Shown: positions 27,350 to 36,426, counted from the stretch's first letter. The stretch: DNA of 64,000 nucleotides from Streptomyces violaceoruber (GCF_033406955.1 NZ_CP137734.1:7378001-7442000), one strand, 5' to 3'. Numbers and translations: made by a program. The notes: generated by a model from the sequence alone, not told the origin.

Positions 27350-27744
27350 GATCCCGACCCTACGTACTGAGCCAGCCCGTTGCCCAGCGACCAGTCCGCG
27401 GAGGTGTTCTCGGTCAGGGTGACGAAGACGTTGCGGGGGTCCGTCCCCGCGTACTCCTCGGCGAGTTGGGCGATCCGGCCGTACAGCGCCGCCTTCTGCC
27501 GGGTGGTCCGGCCCGCCCGCAGCGTGATCGCCACGAACACGATGCCCGCGTCGCGGCGCACGCCCGGATAGTCGCCGTAGCGCAGGGTGCCGCGGGCGGC
27601 GTCGTGCGCGGTCAGGACCTGGAAGCGGTCGTCGGGCGGGATGCCGAGGGCTTCCACCAGGGCGTCGTGCACGGCCCGCCCGAGCGCGTCGAGCCGGTCG
27701 TCGTCGGTGCCGCCGCCGTGGGCGTCGATGCGGACGAAGGGCAT
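27343..27744 (-). CDS. Tautomerase (4-oxalocrotonate tautomerase/MIF superfamily)
   Basis: 133 residues beginning MPFVRIDA: after removal of Met, the exposed Pro1 is the catalytic base of this superfamily. The length fits two fused beta-alpha-beta units. The C-terminal half has FVTLTENTSADWSLGNG. It lies between the phosphotriesterase-like and VOC genes, overlapping the latter. A GGAG site precedes the ATG. A decamer repeat separates it from its upstream neighbour. Confidence 0.85.
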   Translation of the reverse strand: MPFVRIDAHGGGTDDDRLDALGRAVHDALVEALGIPPDDRFQVLTAHDAARGTLRYGDYPGVRRDAGIVFVAITLRAGRTTRQKAALYGRIAQLAEEYAGTDPRNVFVTLTENTSADWSLGNGLAQYVGSGSC

Positions 27745-27760
27745 GAAGGAGTCTCCTGTC

Positions 27761-27830
27761 GGACTGGACCGGACCGGACTGGACCGGACTGGACCGGACT
27801 GGACCGGACTGGACCGGACTGGACCGGGAC
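27761..27830. repeat. 10-bp tandem repeat, GGACCGGACT
   Basis: Five exact GGACCGGACT copies (27771-27820) are flanked by degenerate copies on both sides. They lie between the tautomerase start and the end of the phosphotriesterase-like gene. The period equals about one DNA turn. Confidence 0.9.
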
Positions 27831-27853
27831 GGGGGCTGCGGAACGAGGGGGTG

Positions 27854-28762
27854 TCAGTGCCAGTCGACGGCGAACGCCCGCGCCGGGTTCTCGGTGAGGA
27901 TGCGCCGCACCAACTCGTCGCCCACGGCGAGCGCGAGCCGGGGAGCCACACGGCGCAGCAGGTAAGGCATCCCCGGGCCCCCGTCGACCGACCGGGCGGA
28001 CGCCGTGGTCGTGTCGCCGCCGAGCAGCAGCCGGTCGCCGAAGCCCGCCTCGGCGAGGTCCCGCACGGCGTCCGGCATCCGCCAGTCGGTGGCGTGGTTC
28101 CCCCGCGACGGCCCGTCGAAGGCCAGCCAGCACCCCGACCCGGCGGCCTGCCGGTGCGTCACGGGGTCGGGGGAGCGGTTGAGGTGACCGAGGATCACCC
28201 GGTCCGGCGGGACGCCCGCCCCGCCGCACAGCAGCTCCAGTACGTCCAGAGCGCCGGTGCCCAGCTCCAGGTGCACGGCGATCGGCGCACCCGTCGCGTG
28301 GTGCGCCTCGGCCGCCGCCGACATGGTCCACCGCGCGTGCGCGTCGAGCGCGTGGAAGCCGCCCGCCACCTTGATCAGCCCGGCGCGGACGCCCGACGTG
28401 CCGATGCCCCGGGTCAGTTCGGCCACGAACACGTCGGCGGCCGGGCCCCGCAGCGCGGCGAGCGTGTCCTGGTCGTAGTGGACGTCCTGGTGCAGTCCCG
28501 TGGCGGCCACCACGTGGACGCCGGTCTCCCGGGACAGGGCCGGCAGATCGGCGGCCCGCCGGCCCAGTCCGTACGGCCTCCACTGCACCACCGTGCCGCC
28601 GCCCTGTTCCCGGAAGGCGGCCAGCTCCGCCCGTGCCGCCGCGGCGTCGCGCAGTTCCTCGCCGGGCAGCCGGGGGCTGGCGAAGAACAGGTGGTCGTGG
28701 GCGTCGCACACCCCCAACTCCCCGCCGGGCACGTCCCCGAGGACCGTGCGGACGGCGCTCAC
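27854..28762 (-). CDS. Phosphotriesterase-like amidohydrolase
   Basis: 302 residues of the phosphotriesterase homology group. Metal ligands are visible: CDAHDHLFF (HxH-type), a probable carboxylated lysine in AGLIKVAGG, histidines in HLELG and GHLNRS, and an aspartate in LGGDTTT. Members act as lactonases, esterases or phosphotriesterases. The GTG start overlaps the stop of the DUF4865 gene (GTGA), so the two are translationally coupled. The natural substrate is unknown. Confidence 0.83.
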   Translation of the reverse strand: MSAVRTVLGDVPGGELGVCDAHDHLFFASPRLPGEELRDAAAARAELAAFREQGGGTVVQWRPYGLGRRAADLPALSRETGVHVVAATGLHQDVHYDQDTLAALRGPAADVFVAELTRGIGTSGVRAGLIKVAGGFHALDAHARWTMSAAAEAHHATGAPIAVHLELGTGALDVLELLCGGAGVPPDRVILGHLNRSPDPVTHRQAAGSGCWLAFDGPSRGNHATDWRMPDAVRDLAEAGFGDRLLLGGDTTTASARSVDGGPGMPYLLRRVAPRLALAVGDELVRRILTENPARAFAVDWH

Positions 28763-29346
28763 CACTGGCGTCCCCTCGGCAGCAGGGCCCGCCCCGGCGC
28801 GGACAGGTGCAGGACCTGGAAGACCTCGCCCTCCACCCCGTCGGGCGCCTCGCCCGCGTGCAGCGAGAAGTGCGCCAGCTCCCAGCGCCCGGTGTCGACG
28901 ACCGCCGCCGCGAGCAGCGCCCCACCCATGGCCGCCAGCCGCCCGGTCCGCCGCACCGCGTCCGCCGCCACCTCCGACAGCGGCACCCCCTCCGGCACCC
29001 GGTGCCGCCGCAGGACCGCGTGCCGCGCGGGGCTGCCGGCGGCGCCGCCTTCCTCGTACGCCAGGCCCGTCCACTGCCGGACCGCGGGCCGGCCGAAGTC
29101 GTCGGTGGGCCGCTGGAAGGCGCCCTCCCAGAGGAAGGAGTTCATGCCCTCCACGGTGTGCCACAGGTAGAACGGCGCGTACTGGTTGACCGGCGAACCG
29201 TCCTTGCCCCGCTCGCGGACCAGATACGCCTTGAGCCCGAGACCGGGCCAGTCGTCCAGCAGGTGGCCGGTGCGGGCCACCCGCTCCCTGATGACGTCCA
29301 TCGGATAGTCGCCGGGCAGGGTGAAGGCGTACTGCATGGCATGCAT
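28759..29346 (-). CDS. DUF4865 family protein
   Basis: 195 residues with the family's recognisable N-terminus: MHAMQYAFTLPGDYPM, then GHLLDDWPGLGLKAYLVRER and SPVNQYAPFYLWH. The family has no established biochemistry; I know it mainly from operons with TetR regulators and small-molecule enzymes, as here. It looks like a dimeric alpha-beta-barrel-type small-molecule enzyme, but that is a guess from size and composition. It begins 11 bp after the TetR gene and overlaps the next gene by 4 bp. Confidence 0.8.
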   Translation of the reverse strand: MHAMQYAFTLPGDYPMDVIRERVARTGHLLDDWPGLGLKAYLVRERGKDGSPVNQYAPFYLWHTVEGMNSFLWEGAFQRPTDDFGRPAVRQWTGLAYEEGGAAGSPARHAVLRRHRVPEGVPLSEVAADAVRRTGRLAAMGGALLAAAVVDTGRWELAHFSLHAGEAPDGVEGEVFQVLHLSAPGRALLPRGRQW

Positions 29347-29356
29347 CGGATGCCCC

Positions 29357-29920
29357 TCAGTTCTTGTGGGTCGCGAGCAGCGAGAGCAGGCCCCGGACGC
29401 CCGCGTCGAAGGCGGCGGGGGAGCCGGACGCACGGGCCAGGACGTAGCCTCCCTGCACGGTCGCGACGACCGCCGCCGCGATCTCCTCGCCGTCCAGTGA
29501 GGGAGCGAACTCGCCCTGCTCCCGGCCCTCTTCCACCAACTGGGCGATCTGTTCGCGCAGCCAGTCGAGGGTCTCGTCCACCGGGGCGCGCAGGGTGTCG
29601 TCGGCGATCACGTCCGGGTCCATCGTCAGCCGCCCGACCGGACACCCGCGCAGCACGTCGCGCTCGCGCCGCAGATACGCCTCGATGCGCTCGTACGGCG
29701 TCCCCGGACCGGCGAGCACGGCCCCGGCGGCGGCCCGCATCTCCTCGGCGGTGCGCCGGATCGCGGCGAGCGCAAGGTCGGGCTTGCCCTTGAAGTGGTG
29801 GTACATGCTGCCCTGCCCGGCATCGGCCCGCTCCAGGATCGCCTTGGGGCTCGTGCCCACGTACCCGCGCTCCCACAGCAGCTCGCGGGTGGACTCGATC
29901 AGCCGTTCCGAGGTGTTCAT
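29357..29920 (-). CDS. TetR-family transcriptional repressor
   Basis: 187 residues; an N-terminal helix-turn-helix (GYVGTSPKAILERADAGQGS, then MYHHFKGKPDLAL) and a helical ligand domain. It heads a leftward operon with DUF4865, phosphotriesterase-like, tautomerase and VOC genes. The near-palindrome at 29924-29938, just before the start, is the probable autoregulatory site. The inducer is presumably a substrate of the operon enzymes. Confidence 0.9.
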   Translation of the reverse strand: MNTSERLIESTRELLWERGYVGTSPKAILERADAGQGSMYHHFKGKPDLALAAIRRTAEEMRAAAGAVLAGPGTPYERIEAYLRRERDVLRGCPVGRLTMDPDVIADDTLRAPVDETLDWLREQIAQLVEEGREQGEFAPSLDGEEIAAAVVATVQGGYVLARASGSPAAFDAGVRGLLSLLATHKN

Positions 29921-29923
29921 GCA

Positions 29924-29938
29924 AGTACTGTACATACT
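29924..29938 (-). promoter_or_regulatory. Probable TetR operator
   Basis: AGTACTGTACATACT is a 15-bp near-palindrome around GTAC, located four bases before the TetR start codon. Position and symmetry fit autorepression. Confidence 0.5.
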
Positions 29939-30112
29939 AGTAGTTACAGGAGTCGAGCGCGCGAAGAGGAGCGGCGGGAAGCAGACCCGGGCCGGCGCGG
30001 TACTCCCCACGTCGTACGCCCACTGCCGCTGGCCGTACGACGACCGGGACCCCCTCCCGGGGCGAGGCTCGGAAGCGACACGAGGGACATCGCGACCGAG
30101 GAGTTGGACGAC

Positions 30113-30397
30113 ATGGAGACCCTGGCACAGTTCGGCGACGGCGGGCCCGGCCCGTGGATCCTGCTCTTCCCGGTGATCTGGGCACTGGTCATCGGCGGCG
30201 GCATCACCCTGCTGCGCCGCACGGTGTGGCGCGGGCGCCGCGGACCCGGGCGGCCCGGCGCCGTCGAGGACAACTCGCCCACCACCGTGCTCGGCCACCG
30301 CTTCGCCTCCGGTGAGATCGACGAGGACGAGTACTGGCGCCGGCTGTCCGTGCTGGACGAGCAGTTCGGCCGGACGGGCAAGGGCGGTGCGGCATGA
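30113..30397 (+). CDS. Small membrane protein with SHOCT domain
   Basis: 94 residues: one transmembrane helix (WILLFPVIWALVIGGGITLL) and a C-terminal SHOCT motif (LGHRFASGEIDEDEYWRRLSVL), a short oligomerisation module. A GAGGAG site lies nine bases before the ATG. The gene overlaps the ABC ATPase by ATGA, so it is cotranslated with the exporter and may be a partner or regulator of it. Confidence 0.82.
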   Translation: METLAQFGDGGPGPWILLFPVIWALVIGGGITLLRRTVWRGRRGPGRPGAVEDNSPTTVLGHRFASGEIDEDEYWRRLSVLDEQFGRTGKGGAA

Positions 30398-31143
30398 CCA
30401 CGACGACCGTCACCCGGGCCGCCGCCCGGGTCGTGGACGCCGTGAAGGTGTACGGCGGTGGCGACACCGCCGTACGCGCCCTCGACGGCGTCAGCGTCGA
30501 CTTCCCGGCCGGCCGCTTCACCGCCATCATGGGGCCCTCCGGCTCCGGCAAGTCCACCCTGATGCACTGCGCCGCCGGACTCGACACGCTCACCTCGGGC
30601 ACCGCCCGCATCGGCGACACCGACCTGAGCACCCTCGACGACCGCCGGCTGACCCTGTTGCGCCGCGACCGCGTCGGCTTCGTGTTCCAGGCGTTCAACC
30701 TGGTGCCGACGCTGACCGTCGCCGAGAACATCACCCTCCCCCTCGACCTCGCCGGGCGCCGGGGCGACACCGAGTGGGTCGACGCGCTGATCGACGTCGT
30801 CGGACTGCGCGACCGCCTCCACCACCGGCCGGCCGAACTCTCCGGCGGGCAGCAGCAGCGCGTCGCCGTGGCCCGCGCCTTCGCCGGACGGCCGGACGTG
30901 GTCTTCGCCGACGAGCCCACCGGCAACCTCGACTCCCGCTCCGGCGGCGAGGTACTGGGCCTGCTCGGCCGCACCGTCCGGCAGACCGGCCGCACCGTCG
31001 TCATGGTCACCCACGACCCCGTCGCCGCCGCCCACGCGGACGAGGTCGTCTTCCTCGCCGACGGACGCCTCGTCGACCGCATGGACGCGCCGAGTGCCGA
31101 CAAGGTCCTGGACCGGATGAAAGCCTTCGAGGTGCCGTCGTGA
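30394..31143 (+). CDS. ABC transporter ATP-binding protein (MacB/LolD type)
   Basis: 249 residues with Walker A GPSGSGKS, the Q-loop region VFQAFNLVPT, signature LSGGQQQR, Walker B VVFADEPTGNLD and switch histidine in VTHD. The NLVPTLTVAENI segment is typical of the MacB/LolD/FtsE group that drives mechanotransmission permeases. It overlaps both neighbours (ATGA upstream, GTGA downstream), giving a tightly coupled SHOCT-ATPase-permease operon. Confidence 0.95.
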   Translation: MTTTTVTRAAARVVDAVKVYGGGDTAVRALDGVSVDFPAGRFTAIMGPSGSGKSTLMHCAAGLDTLTSGTARIGDTDLSTLDDRRLTLLRRDRVGFVFQAFNLVPTLTVAENITLPLDLAGRRGDTEWVDALIDVVGLRDRLHHRPAELSGGQQQRVAVARAFAGRPDVVFADEPTGNLDSRSGGEVLGLLGRTVRQTGRTVVMVTHDPVAAAHADEVVFLADGRLVDRMDAPSADKVLDRMKAFEVPS

Positions 31144-33707
31144 ACGCCCCCGTCCCCGTCCGTCTGAGCGTCTCGTCGCTCAGGTCCCACAAGCGCCGCT
31201 TCGCCGGGACGTTCCTCGCCGTGGTCCTCGGCGTCGCCTTCCTGACCGGCACCCTGGTCATGGGCGACACGCTCCGCGCGAGCTTCGACACCCTGTTCGG
31301 CAACGCCGCCGGCGGCACCGACGCCGTGGTGCGCAGCGCCGACGCCATCACCACACCGGGCGAGAGCCAGGGCGTACGGCAGCCGGTCGGCACCGAGCTG
31401 GTGCGGACCCTTGAGCGGGTGGACGGCGTCGCCGCCGTCGCCCCCAGCATCCAGGGCGCGGGCCAGCTCGTCGGCGCCAACGGCGACCCGATCGGCGGCC
31501 AGGGTCCACCCACCCTGGCCGGCAACTGGATCACCGACCCCGAGCTGAACCCGTACCGCCTGGCCGAGGGCCGCGCCCCGCAGAAGTCCGGCGAGGTCGT
31601 CGTCAACCGCGGCACCGCCGAGAAGGGCGGCCTGGCGATCGGCGACACCACCACCCTGCGCACCCCCGACCCCGTCGAGGTCACCGTGGTCGGCCTCGCG
31701 ACCTTCGGCGGCGAGGACGGCATGGCCCAGGTGACCTTCACCGGCATGACCCGGGCCGACGCCGAGAAGTACCTCACCGCGCGGCCGGGTGAGGCGGCGA
31801 GCATCCAGGTACGGGCCGGGCCGGGCGTAGGCCAGCGGGAACTCGTCGACCGGCTGACACCCGTACTGCCCGACGGTGTCGAGGCCATCACGGGGCAGGA
31901 GTCGGCGGCGGAGAACACCGACATGATCTCCAGCCAGTTCCTGACCCTCTTCACGACCTTCCTGCTCGTCTTCTCCGGCATCGCCCTGCTGGTCGCGACC
32001 TTCTCGATCCACAACACCTTCGCCATCGTGGTCGCCCAGCGCACCCGCGAGAACGCCCTGCTGCGCGCCCTCGGCGCCGCCCGCAGCCAGGTCACCGCCG
32101 CCACCCTCGTCGAGGCGGCCGTCGTGGCCGTGACCGCGTCCGCCGCCGGGCTCGCGGGCGGCATCGGCATCGCGGCCGGACTCCAGGCACTGTTCCCCGC
32201 GATCGGCTTCCCCTTCCCCGAGGGCACCCTGGTGATCAGCGCGCTGTCGCTGCTGCTCCCGCTCGCCGTCGGCGTCGTGGTCTGCCTCGGCTCCGCCCTG
32301 CTGCCCGCGGCCCGGGCCGGCCGCACCGCACCCCTGGCGGCGCTGCGCGAGACGGCCGTCGACACCTCCGGCGCCTCCCGAGCACGGGCGGTCACCGGCA
32401 CGGCGCTGCTCGCGCTCGCCCTCGCGGTGACGCTCGTCGGGGTCTTGCTCTCCCCGTCGGTGTGGCTCGCGGGACTGGGCGCCGTCCTCACCCTGGCCGC
32501 CTTCGTGGTGCTCGGCCCGGTCGCCTCCGCCACCGCCGTACGCGTCCTCGGAGTTCCGCTGGACCGGCTGCGCGGCGTCACCGGCGGCCTCGCCCGGCGC
32601 AACGCCCTGCGCAGCCCCAAGCGCACGGCGGCCACCGCCGGGGCACTGATGATCGGCGTGGCGGTCGTATCGCTGTTCACCGTGTTCGGGGCCTCGCTCA
32701 AGGCGACCATGGACCAGACCGTCTCCCGGTCCTTCGCGGGCGACGTCGCCGTCAGCGCGCCGTCCTTCGGCGCGGGCGGCAGCGGCCTCAGCCCGCGGCT
32801 GGCGGGCGCAATCCAGGAGCTGCCCGAGGTGGACACCGCCGTCGGCCTCGGCCGGGGCGTCGCTGAAGTGGACGGCCAGGGAAGGGCGTTGACCGTCACC
32901 GACCCGGCCGCCCTGAACCGCACCTTCGACCTGGGCGCCGTCCACGGCTCGCTGGACGACCTCGGCACCTACGGCATCGCGATCACCAAGAACGAGGCGG
33001 ACGAGCGGGGGCTGACCACCGGCGACACCACGCGGCTCACCTTCACCGACGGACACAGCGGGACCTTCACCGTCCGCGCGGTCTACGGACAGTCCGAACT
33101 CGCCGGCGACTACGTCATCACCCGCGCGGCCTGGGCCCCGCACCGCACCCAGGACTCCGACACACTGGTCGCCGTCGCCTTCGAGGACGGCGTGGGCGCG
33201 GACGCGGGCAAGGCGGCGGTCGAGAAGGTTGCCGACCGGTACGGCAACCCGGAGGTGCAGACCCGTGAGGAGTACGCCGAGTCCTCGGCGGGCGGCATCG
33301 ACATGATGCTCACCCTCGTCTACGCGCTGCTCGCCCTCGCGGTACTCATCGCCCTGCTCGGCATCTCCAACACCCTCACCCTGGCGGTCCACGAGCGCAC
33401 CCGTGAACTCGGCCTGCTGCGCGCCGTCGGGCAGACCCGGGCCCAGCTGCGGGCCATGGTCCGCTGGGAGTCCGTCCTGGTCGCCGCCTTCGGCACGGTC
33501 GGCGGGCTCGGCCTCGGCGCGTTCCTCGGCTGGGTCCTGGTGGCGGCCTCGGACGGTGCCTCGGACAGCGCCTTCGCCTTCGCCGTGCCGCCCGCGCAGC
33601 TCGCGGTGGTGGCGCTGGTCGGCCTCGCGGCCGGTGCCCTGGCGGGTGTGCGCCCGGCCCGGCGGGCGTCCCGCCTGGACGTACTGCGCGCCGTCGCGAC
33701 GGAGTAG
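31140..33707 (+). CDS. ABC transporter permease with two FtsX/MacB domains
   Basis: 855 residues from a GTG overlapping the ATPase stop. After an N-terminal helix and an exposed MacB-like periplasmic domain comes a three-helix FtsX core (LLVATFSIHNTFAIVVAQRTRENALLRALGA region); the unit is then repeated, ending with NTLTLAVHERTRELGLLRAVG. Ten or so membrane helices are predicted. Such permeases do not form a simple channel but couple ATP hydrolysis to outer-face work such as lipid, peptide or drug extrusion. Substrate unknown. Confidence 0.92.
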   Translation: MNAPVPVRLSVSSLRSHKRRFAGTFLAVVLGVAFLTGTLVMGDTLRASFDTLFGNAAGGTDAVVRSADAITTPGESQGVRQPVGTELVRTLERVDGVAAVAPSIQGAGQLVGANGDPIGGQGPPTLAGNWITDPELNPYRLAEGRAPQKSGEVVVNRGTAEKGGLAIGDTTTLRTPDPVEVTVVGLATFGGEDGMAQVTFTGMTRADAEKYLTARPGEAASIQVRAGPGVGQRELVDRLTPVLPDGVEAITGQESAAENTDMISSQFLTLFTTFLLVFSGIALLVATFSIHNTFAIVVAQRTRENALLRALGAARSQVTAATLVEAAVVAVTASAAGLAGGIGIAAGLQALFPAIGFPFPEGTLVISALSLLLPLAVGVVVCLGSALLPAARAGRTAPLAALRETAVDTSGASRARAVTGTALLALALAVTLVGVLLSPSVWLAGLGAVLTLAAFVVLGPVASATAVRVLGVPLDRLRGVTGGLARRNALRSPKRTAATAGALMIGVAVVSLFTVFGASLKATMDQTVSRSFAGDVAVSAPSFGAGGSGLSPRLAGAIQELPEVDTAVGLGRGVAEVDGQGRALTVTDPAALNRTFDLGAVHGSLDDLGTYGIAITKNEADERGLTTGDTTRLTFTDGHSGTFTVRAVYGQSELAGDYVITRAAWAPHRTQDSDTLVAVAFEDGVGADAGKAAVEKVADRYGNPEVQTREEYAESSAGGIDMMLTLVYALLALAVLIALLGISNTLTLAVHERTRELGLLRAVGQTRAQLRAMVRWESVLVAAFGTVGGLGLGAFLGWVLVAASDGASDSAFAFAVPPAQLAVVALVGLAAGALAGVRPARRASRLDVLRAVATE

Positions 33708-33932
33708 CCCGCGCCGGCCCGGCGGACCACGGATGCACCCGGCCACCGGTGCGGCACCCGCCCCGCCGCGTGCCACCGCTCGTCCCCGCACCGCGCCCTT
33801 CCGGCCGGCCGACGCGCCGTCAGGGCCGGTACCGGCGCCGCCGGTTGCCGACCGCCCAGGACGCGAACCAGGGCTCCGGCCGGCGCCGGAACCGGGGCAC
33901 ACGGTCCGCGGCAGCGGACGGTCACCGCCCGG

Positions 33933-34481
33933 TCAGCCTGCAACGGCCGACCGGGCGGGAGCGGGTTGGGGGCTGCCGAGGCCGACCTCGTGCTCGACCT
34001 CGGCGAACGCGGCGGCCGGCACCTCCTCGACCAGGCGGCGCGGCGGGCGGGCCGACACGGGTGGCGCGGTGACCGGCGCGGCGGTCACGGCCGTCGGGAG
34101 CGTGAACCAGACGACCTTGCCGGACTCGCCGTCCGGCCGGGCACCCCAGCTCTCGCTCATCGCGGCCACCATGGCGAGTCCGCGCCCACACGTGGCGAGG
34201 GGCTCGGCGTCGTCCACGACGGGCAGTCGCGCATCGTGGTCGCGCACCGAGACCGTCAGCCGGTCCAGGAGCAGTTCTATCTCCACGGTGCACGTCTTGT
34301 CGGGTCGCGCATGCAGATGGACATTGGTCAGCAACTCCGTCACGCCGAGCACCGCACGGTCGATCAGGAGATCCATATGCCAGTAGCGCAATTGCGCAGA
34401 TACGATTCTGCGGACCTGGCCGATCCGCGACGGCAGGGCTTGGAGCTCCACCGTGCAGTGTCTGCTTGGGTGAGTGATCAC
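33933..34481 (-). CDS. RsbW/SpoIIAB-like ATP-binding regulatory protein (HATPase_c)
   Basis: 182 residues. The GHKL ATPase fold shows the N-box in VTELLTNVHLHA and the G1/G2 motifs in VRDHDARLPVV and CGRGLAMVAAM. A Pro/Ala-rich tail of 45 residues follows. Streptomycetes carry many such stand-alone kinases, which usually phosphorylate anti-anti-sigma proteins or serve as anti-sigma factors; no partner gene is next to it. GTG 34481 has a GGGGAG site nine bases upstream. Confidence 0.83.
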   Translation of the reverse strand: MITHPSRHCTVELQALPSRIGQVRRIVSAQLRYWHMDLLIDRAVLGVTELLTNVHLHARPDKTCTVEIELLLDRLTVSVRDHDARLPVVDDAEPLATCGRGLAMVAAMSESWGARPDGESGKVVWFTLPTAVTAAPVTAPPVSARPPRRLVEEVPAAAFAEVEHEVGLGSPQPAPARSAVAG

Positions 34482-34666
34482 GGCTGCGACTCCCCGACAT
34501 AGAGGTCCGGAAGAACACGGAGTTCGGATCCAGCGAGCCGCACGTGGCGCACGTCGCCCGCTGTCATGGCCGGCGGGCTGGTTCGCAGCGTTATCGCCGG
34601 TAAACCCAGAGTGACGTGAGACCAGCGTGACGCAAGGGGTGAGGCACCGCAAGTTACGGACATCTC

Positions 34667-34990
34667 TCAGGTGCGGCGTCCGGCTGCCCTGCGCACCGCC
34701 TCGATGAAGCGGCGGGCCGCGGGAGGCCCCGGTTCCCCGGGGGCCGGGTCGCGCTCGCCGAGCGTCAGCAGATACCGCTTCCCGTCCAGGTCGGCCAGCG
34801 CCCGGTCCTGCGGGGCGAACCACGGGCGGGAGACGCGCACCGCCTGCACCGGCGCGCTGTCTATCTCACTGCCGTAGCTGGTCAGCAACTCCACCCGGCC
34901 ACCGCTGATCCGGACCGTCCCGGCCCGGGTGAGCGAACGCAGCCGCTTGCCGATCCGCACCCCCGTGGCCCTGAACTCCGGCTCCACCAT
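34667..34990 (-). CDS. Conserved small hypothetical protein
   Basis: 107 residues from ATG 34990 (GAGGGGG upstream). The composition suggests a compact beta-rich fold (TVRISGGRVELLTSYGSEIDS) ending in an Arg-rich helix (FIEAVRRAAGRRT), somewhat like a PH-type domain without membrane segments. No family was recognised. It stands alone between an anti-sigma-like gene and the divergent cysteine desulfhydrase gene. Confidence 0.6.
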   Translation of the reverse strand: MVEPEFRATGVRIGKRLRSLTRAGTVRISGGRVELLTSYGSEIDSAPVQAVRVSRPWFAPQDRALADLDGKRYLLTLGERDPAPGEPGPPAARRFIEAVRRAAGRRT

Positions 34991-35153
34991 GGCCGTCGCC
35001 CCCTCGTGCGCGTCGGTTCCGCCGCTGGCAGTCTGCCCGCACCACGCTCCGAGCACCAGTACGCGCCGGTCCTTTCCGGAGGCGACCGGAGCACTCGCGT
35101 GAATGCGCCCCCCGTCGCGCCCCCGTCGCGTCGACCGCCGTACCCCAGGGGCG

Positions 35154-35172
35154 CCTTTGAGGCGCTCAAAGG
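35154..35172 (+). promoter_or_regulatory. Palindromic site upstream of cysteine desulfhydrase gene
   Basis: Perfect eight-base arms CCTTTGAG and CTCAAAGG enclose GCG. The site lies 96 bp before the start codon and about 37 bp before a TATGAT -10-like box (35209-35214), in an otherwise gene-free 277 bp. A dimeric regulator of sulfur metabolism is a reasonable guess. Confidence 0.45.
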
Positions 35173-35267
35173 GGCGTTTATGCAGGTGAGAAGCGTGTGC
35201 AAGGTGATTATGATCCAGGTGTCGGCCGCGCTGTCCGCCGTCGGCGCGCAGCGTAAGGAGCCCCGAA

Positions 35268-36392
35268 GTGAGCACTGACCGACAGACCGGCACCGGCACC
35301 ACCCTCGACGTCGACCGCAGCGACGCCTCCTACCGTGCCTGGCTGAAAGAGGCCGTCCGCAAGGTCCAGGCCGACGCGAACCGCTCGGCCGACACCCACC
35401 TGCTCCTGTTCCCGCTCCCCGAGCACTGGGGCATCGACCTGTACCTGAAGGACGAGTCGACCCACCCGACCGGCAGCCTCAAGCACCGGCTCGCCCGCTC
35501 CCTGTTCCTCTACGGCCTGTGCAACGGCTGGATCCGGCCGGACCGCCCGGTGATCGAGGCGTCCAGCGGCTCGACGGCCGTCTCCGAGGCCTACTTCGCC
35601 AAGCTGGTCGGTGTCCCCTTCATCGCCGTCATGCCCCGGACGACGAGCGCCGAGAAGATCCGGCTGATCGAGTTCCACGGGGGACGGTGCCACTTCGTGG
35701 ACGACTCCCGGCGGATGTACGAGGAGTCGGCCCGCCTCGCGGCGGAGACCGGCGGCCACTACATGGACCAGTTCACCTACGCCGAACGCGCCACGGACTG
35801 GCGCGGCAACAACAACATCGCCGAGTCGATCTTCCGTCAGCTGCGGCTGGAACGGTATCCCGAGCCGTCCTGGATCGTCGCCACGGCCGGCACCGGCGGC
35901 ACCTCGGCGACCCTCGCCCGCTACGTCCACTACATGCAGTACGACACCCGCGTCTGCGTCGCCGACCCGGACAACTCCTGCTTCTTCGAGGGCTGGACCA
36001 CCGGCGACCCCGACGTGGCCTGCGACCGCGGCTCCCGCATCGAGGGCATCGGCCGGCCCCGGATGGAACCGAGCTTCGTACCCGGCGCGATCGACCGCAT
36101 GATGAAGGTGCCGGACGCGGCCAGCGTCGCGGCCGTGCGGTCCCTGGAGCGGGCCATCGGCCGCAGGGCGGGCGGCTCCACCGGCACCGGGCTGTGGAGC
36201 GCGTTGAAGATCGTCGCCGAGATGGTGGCCGCGGGGGAGCGGGGCAGCGTCGTGACACTGCTGTGCGATCCGGGGGACCGGTACCTCGACAAGTACTACT
36301 CGGACGCCTGGCTCGCCGAACAGGGCCTCGACATCGAGCCGTACACGGCGGCGATCGAGTCCCTGCTGCGCACCGGCAGCCTGCTCGACTGA
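35268..36392 (+). CDS. cds1: PLP-dependent L-cysteine desulfhydrase (Cds1-type)
   Basis: 374 residues of the cysteine-synthase/tryptophan-synthase-beta fold. The Schiff-base lysine is K72 in TGSLKHRLAR, the substrate loop is EASSGSTAVSEA, and the phosphate-binding loop is TAGTGGTSATLARY. The overall pattern, especially YLKDESTHPTGS and LFLYGLCNGWI, matches mycobacterial Cds1 (Rv3684), which degrades cysteine to H2S, ammonia and pyruvate. GTG 35268 follows AAGGAG at 35255-35260. It would help remove excess cysteine. Confidence 0.85.
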   Translation: MSTDRQTGTGTTLDVDRSDASYRAWLKEAVRKVQADANRSADTHLLLFPLPEHWGIDLYLKDESTHPTGSLKHRLARSLFLYGLCNGWIRPDRPVIEASSGSTAVSEAYFAKLVGVPFIAVMPRTTSAEKIRLIEFHGGRCHFVDDSRRMYEESARLAAETGGHYMDQFTYAERATDWRGNNNIAESIFRQLRLERYPEPSWIVATAGTGGTSATLARYVHYMQYDTRVCVADPDNSCFFEGWTTGDPDVACDRGSRIEGIGRPRMEPSFVPGAIDRMMKVPDAASVAAVRSLERAIGRRAGGSTGTGLWSALKIVAEMVAAGERGSVVTLLCDPGDRYLDKYYSDAWLAEQGLDIEPYTAAIESLLRTGSLLD

Positions 36393-36420
36393 GCCGGTCG
36401 CCGGTCGCCGGTCGCCGGTC
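36393..36420. repeat. 7-bp tandem repeat GCCGGTC x4
   Basis: Four exact heptamers plus a partial fifth fill the 34-bp gap between two convergent stop codons. Confidence 0.9.
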
Positions 36421-36426
36421 GCCGGG

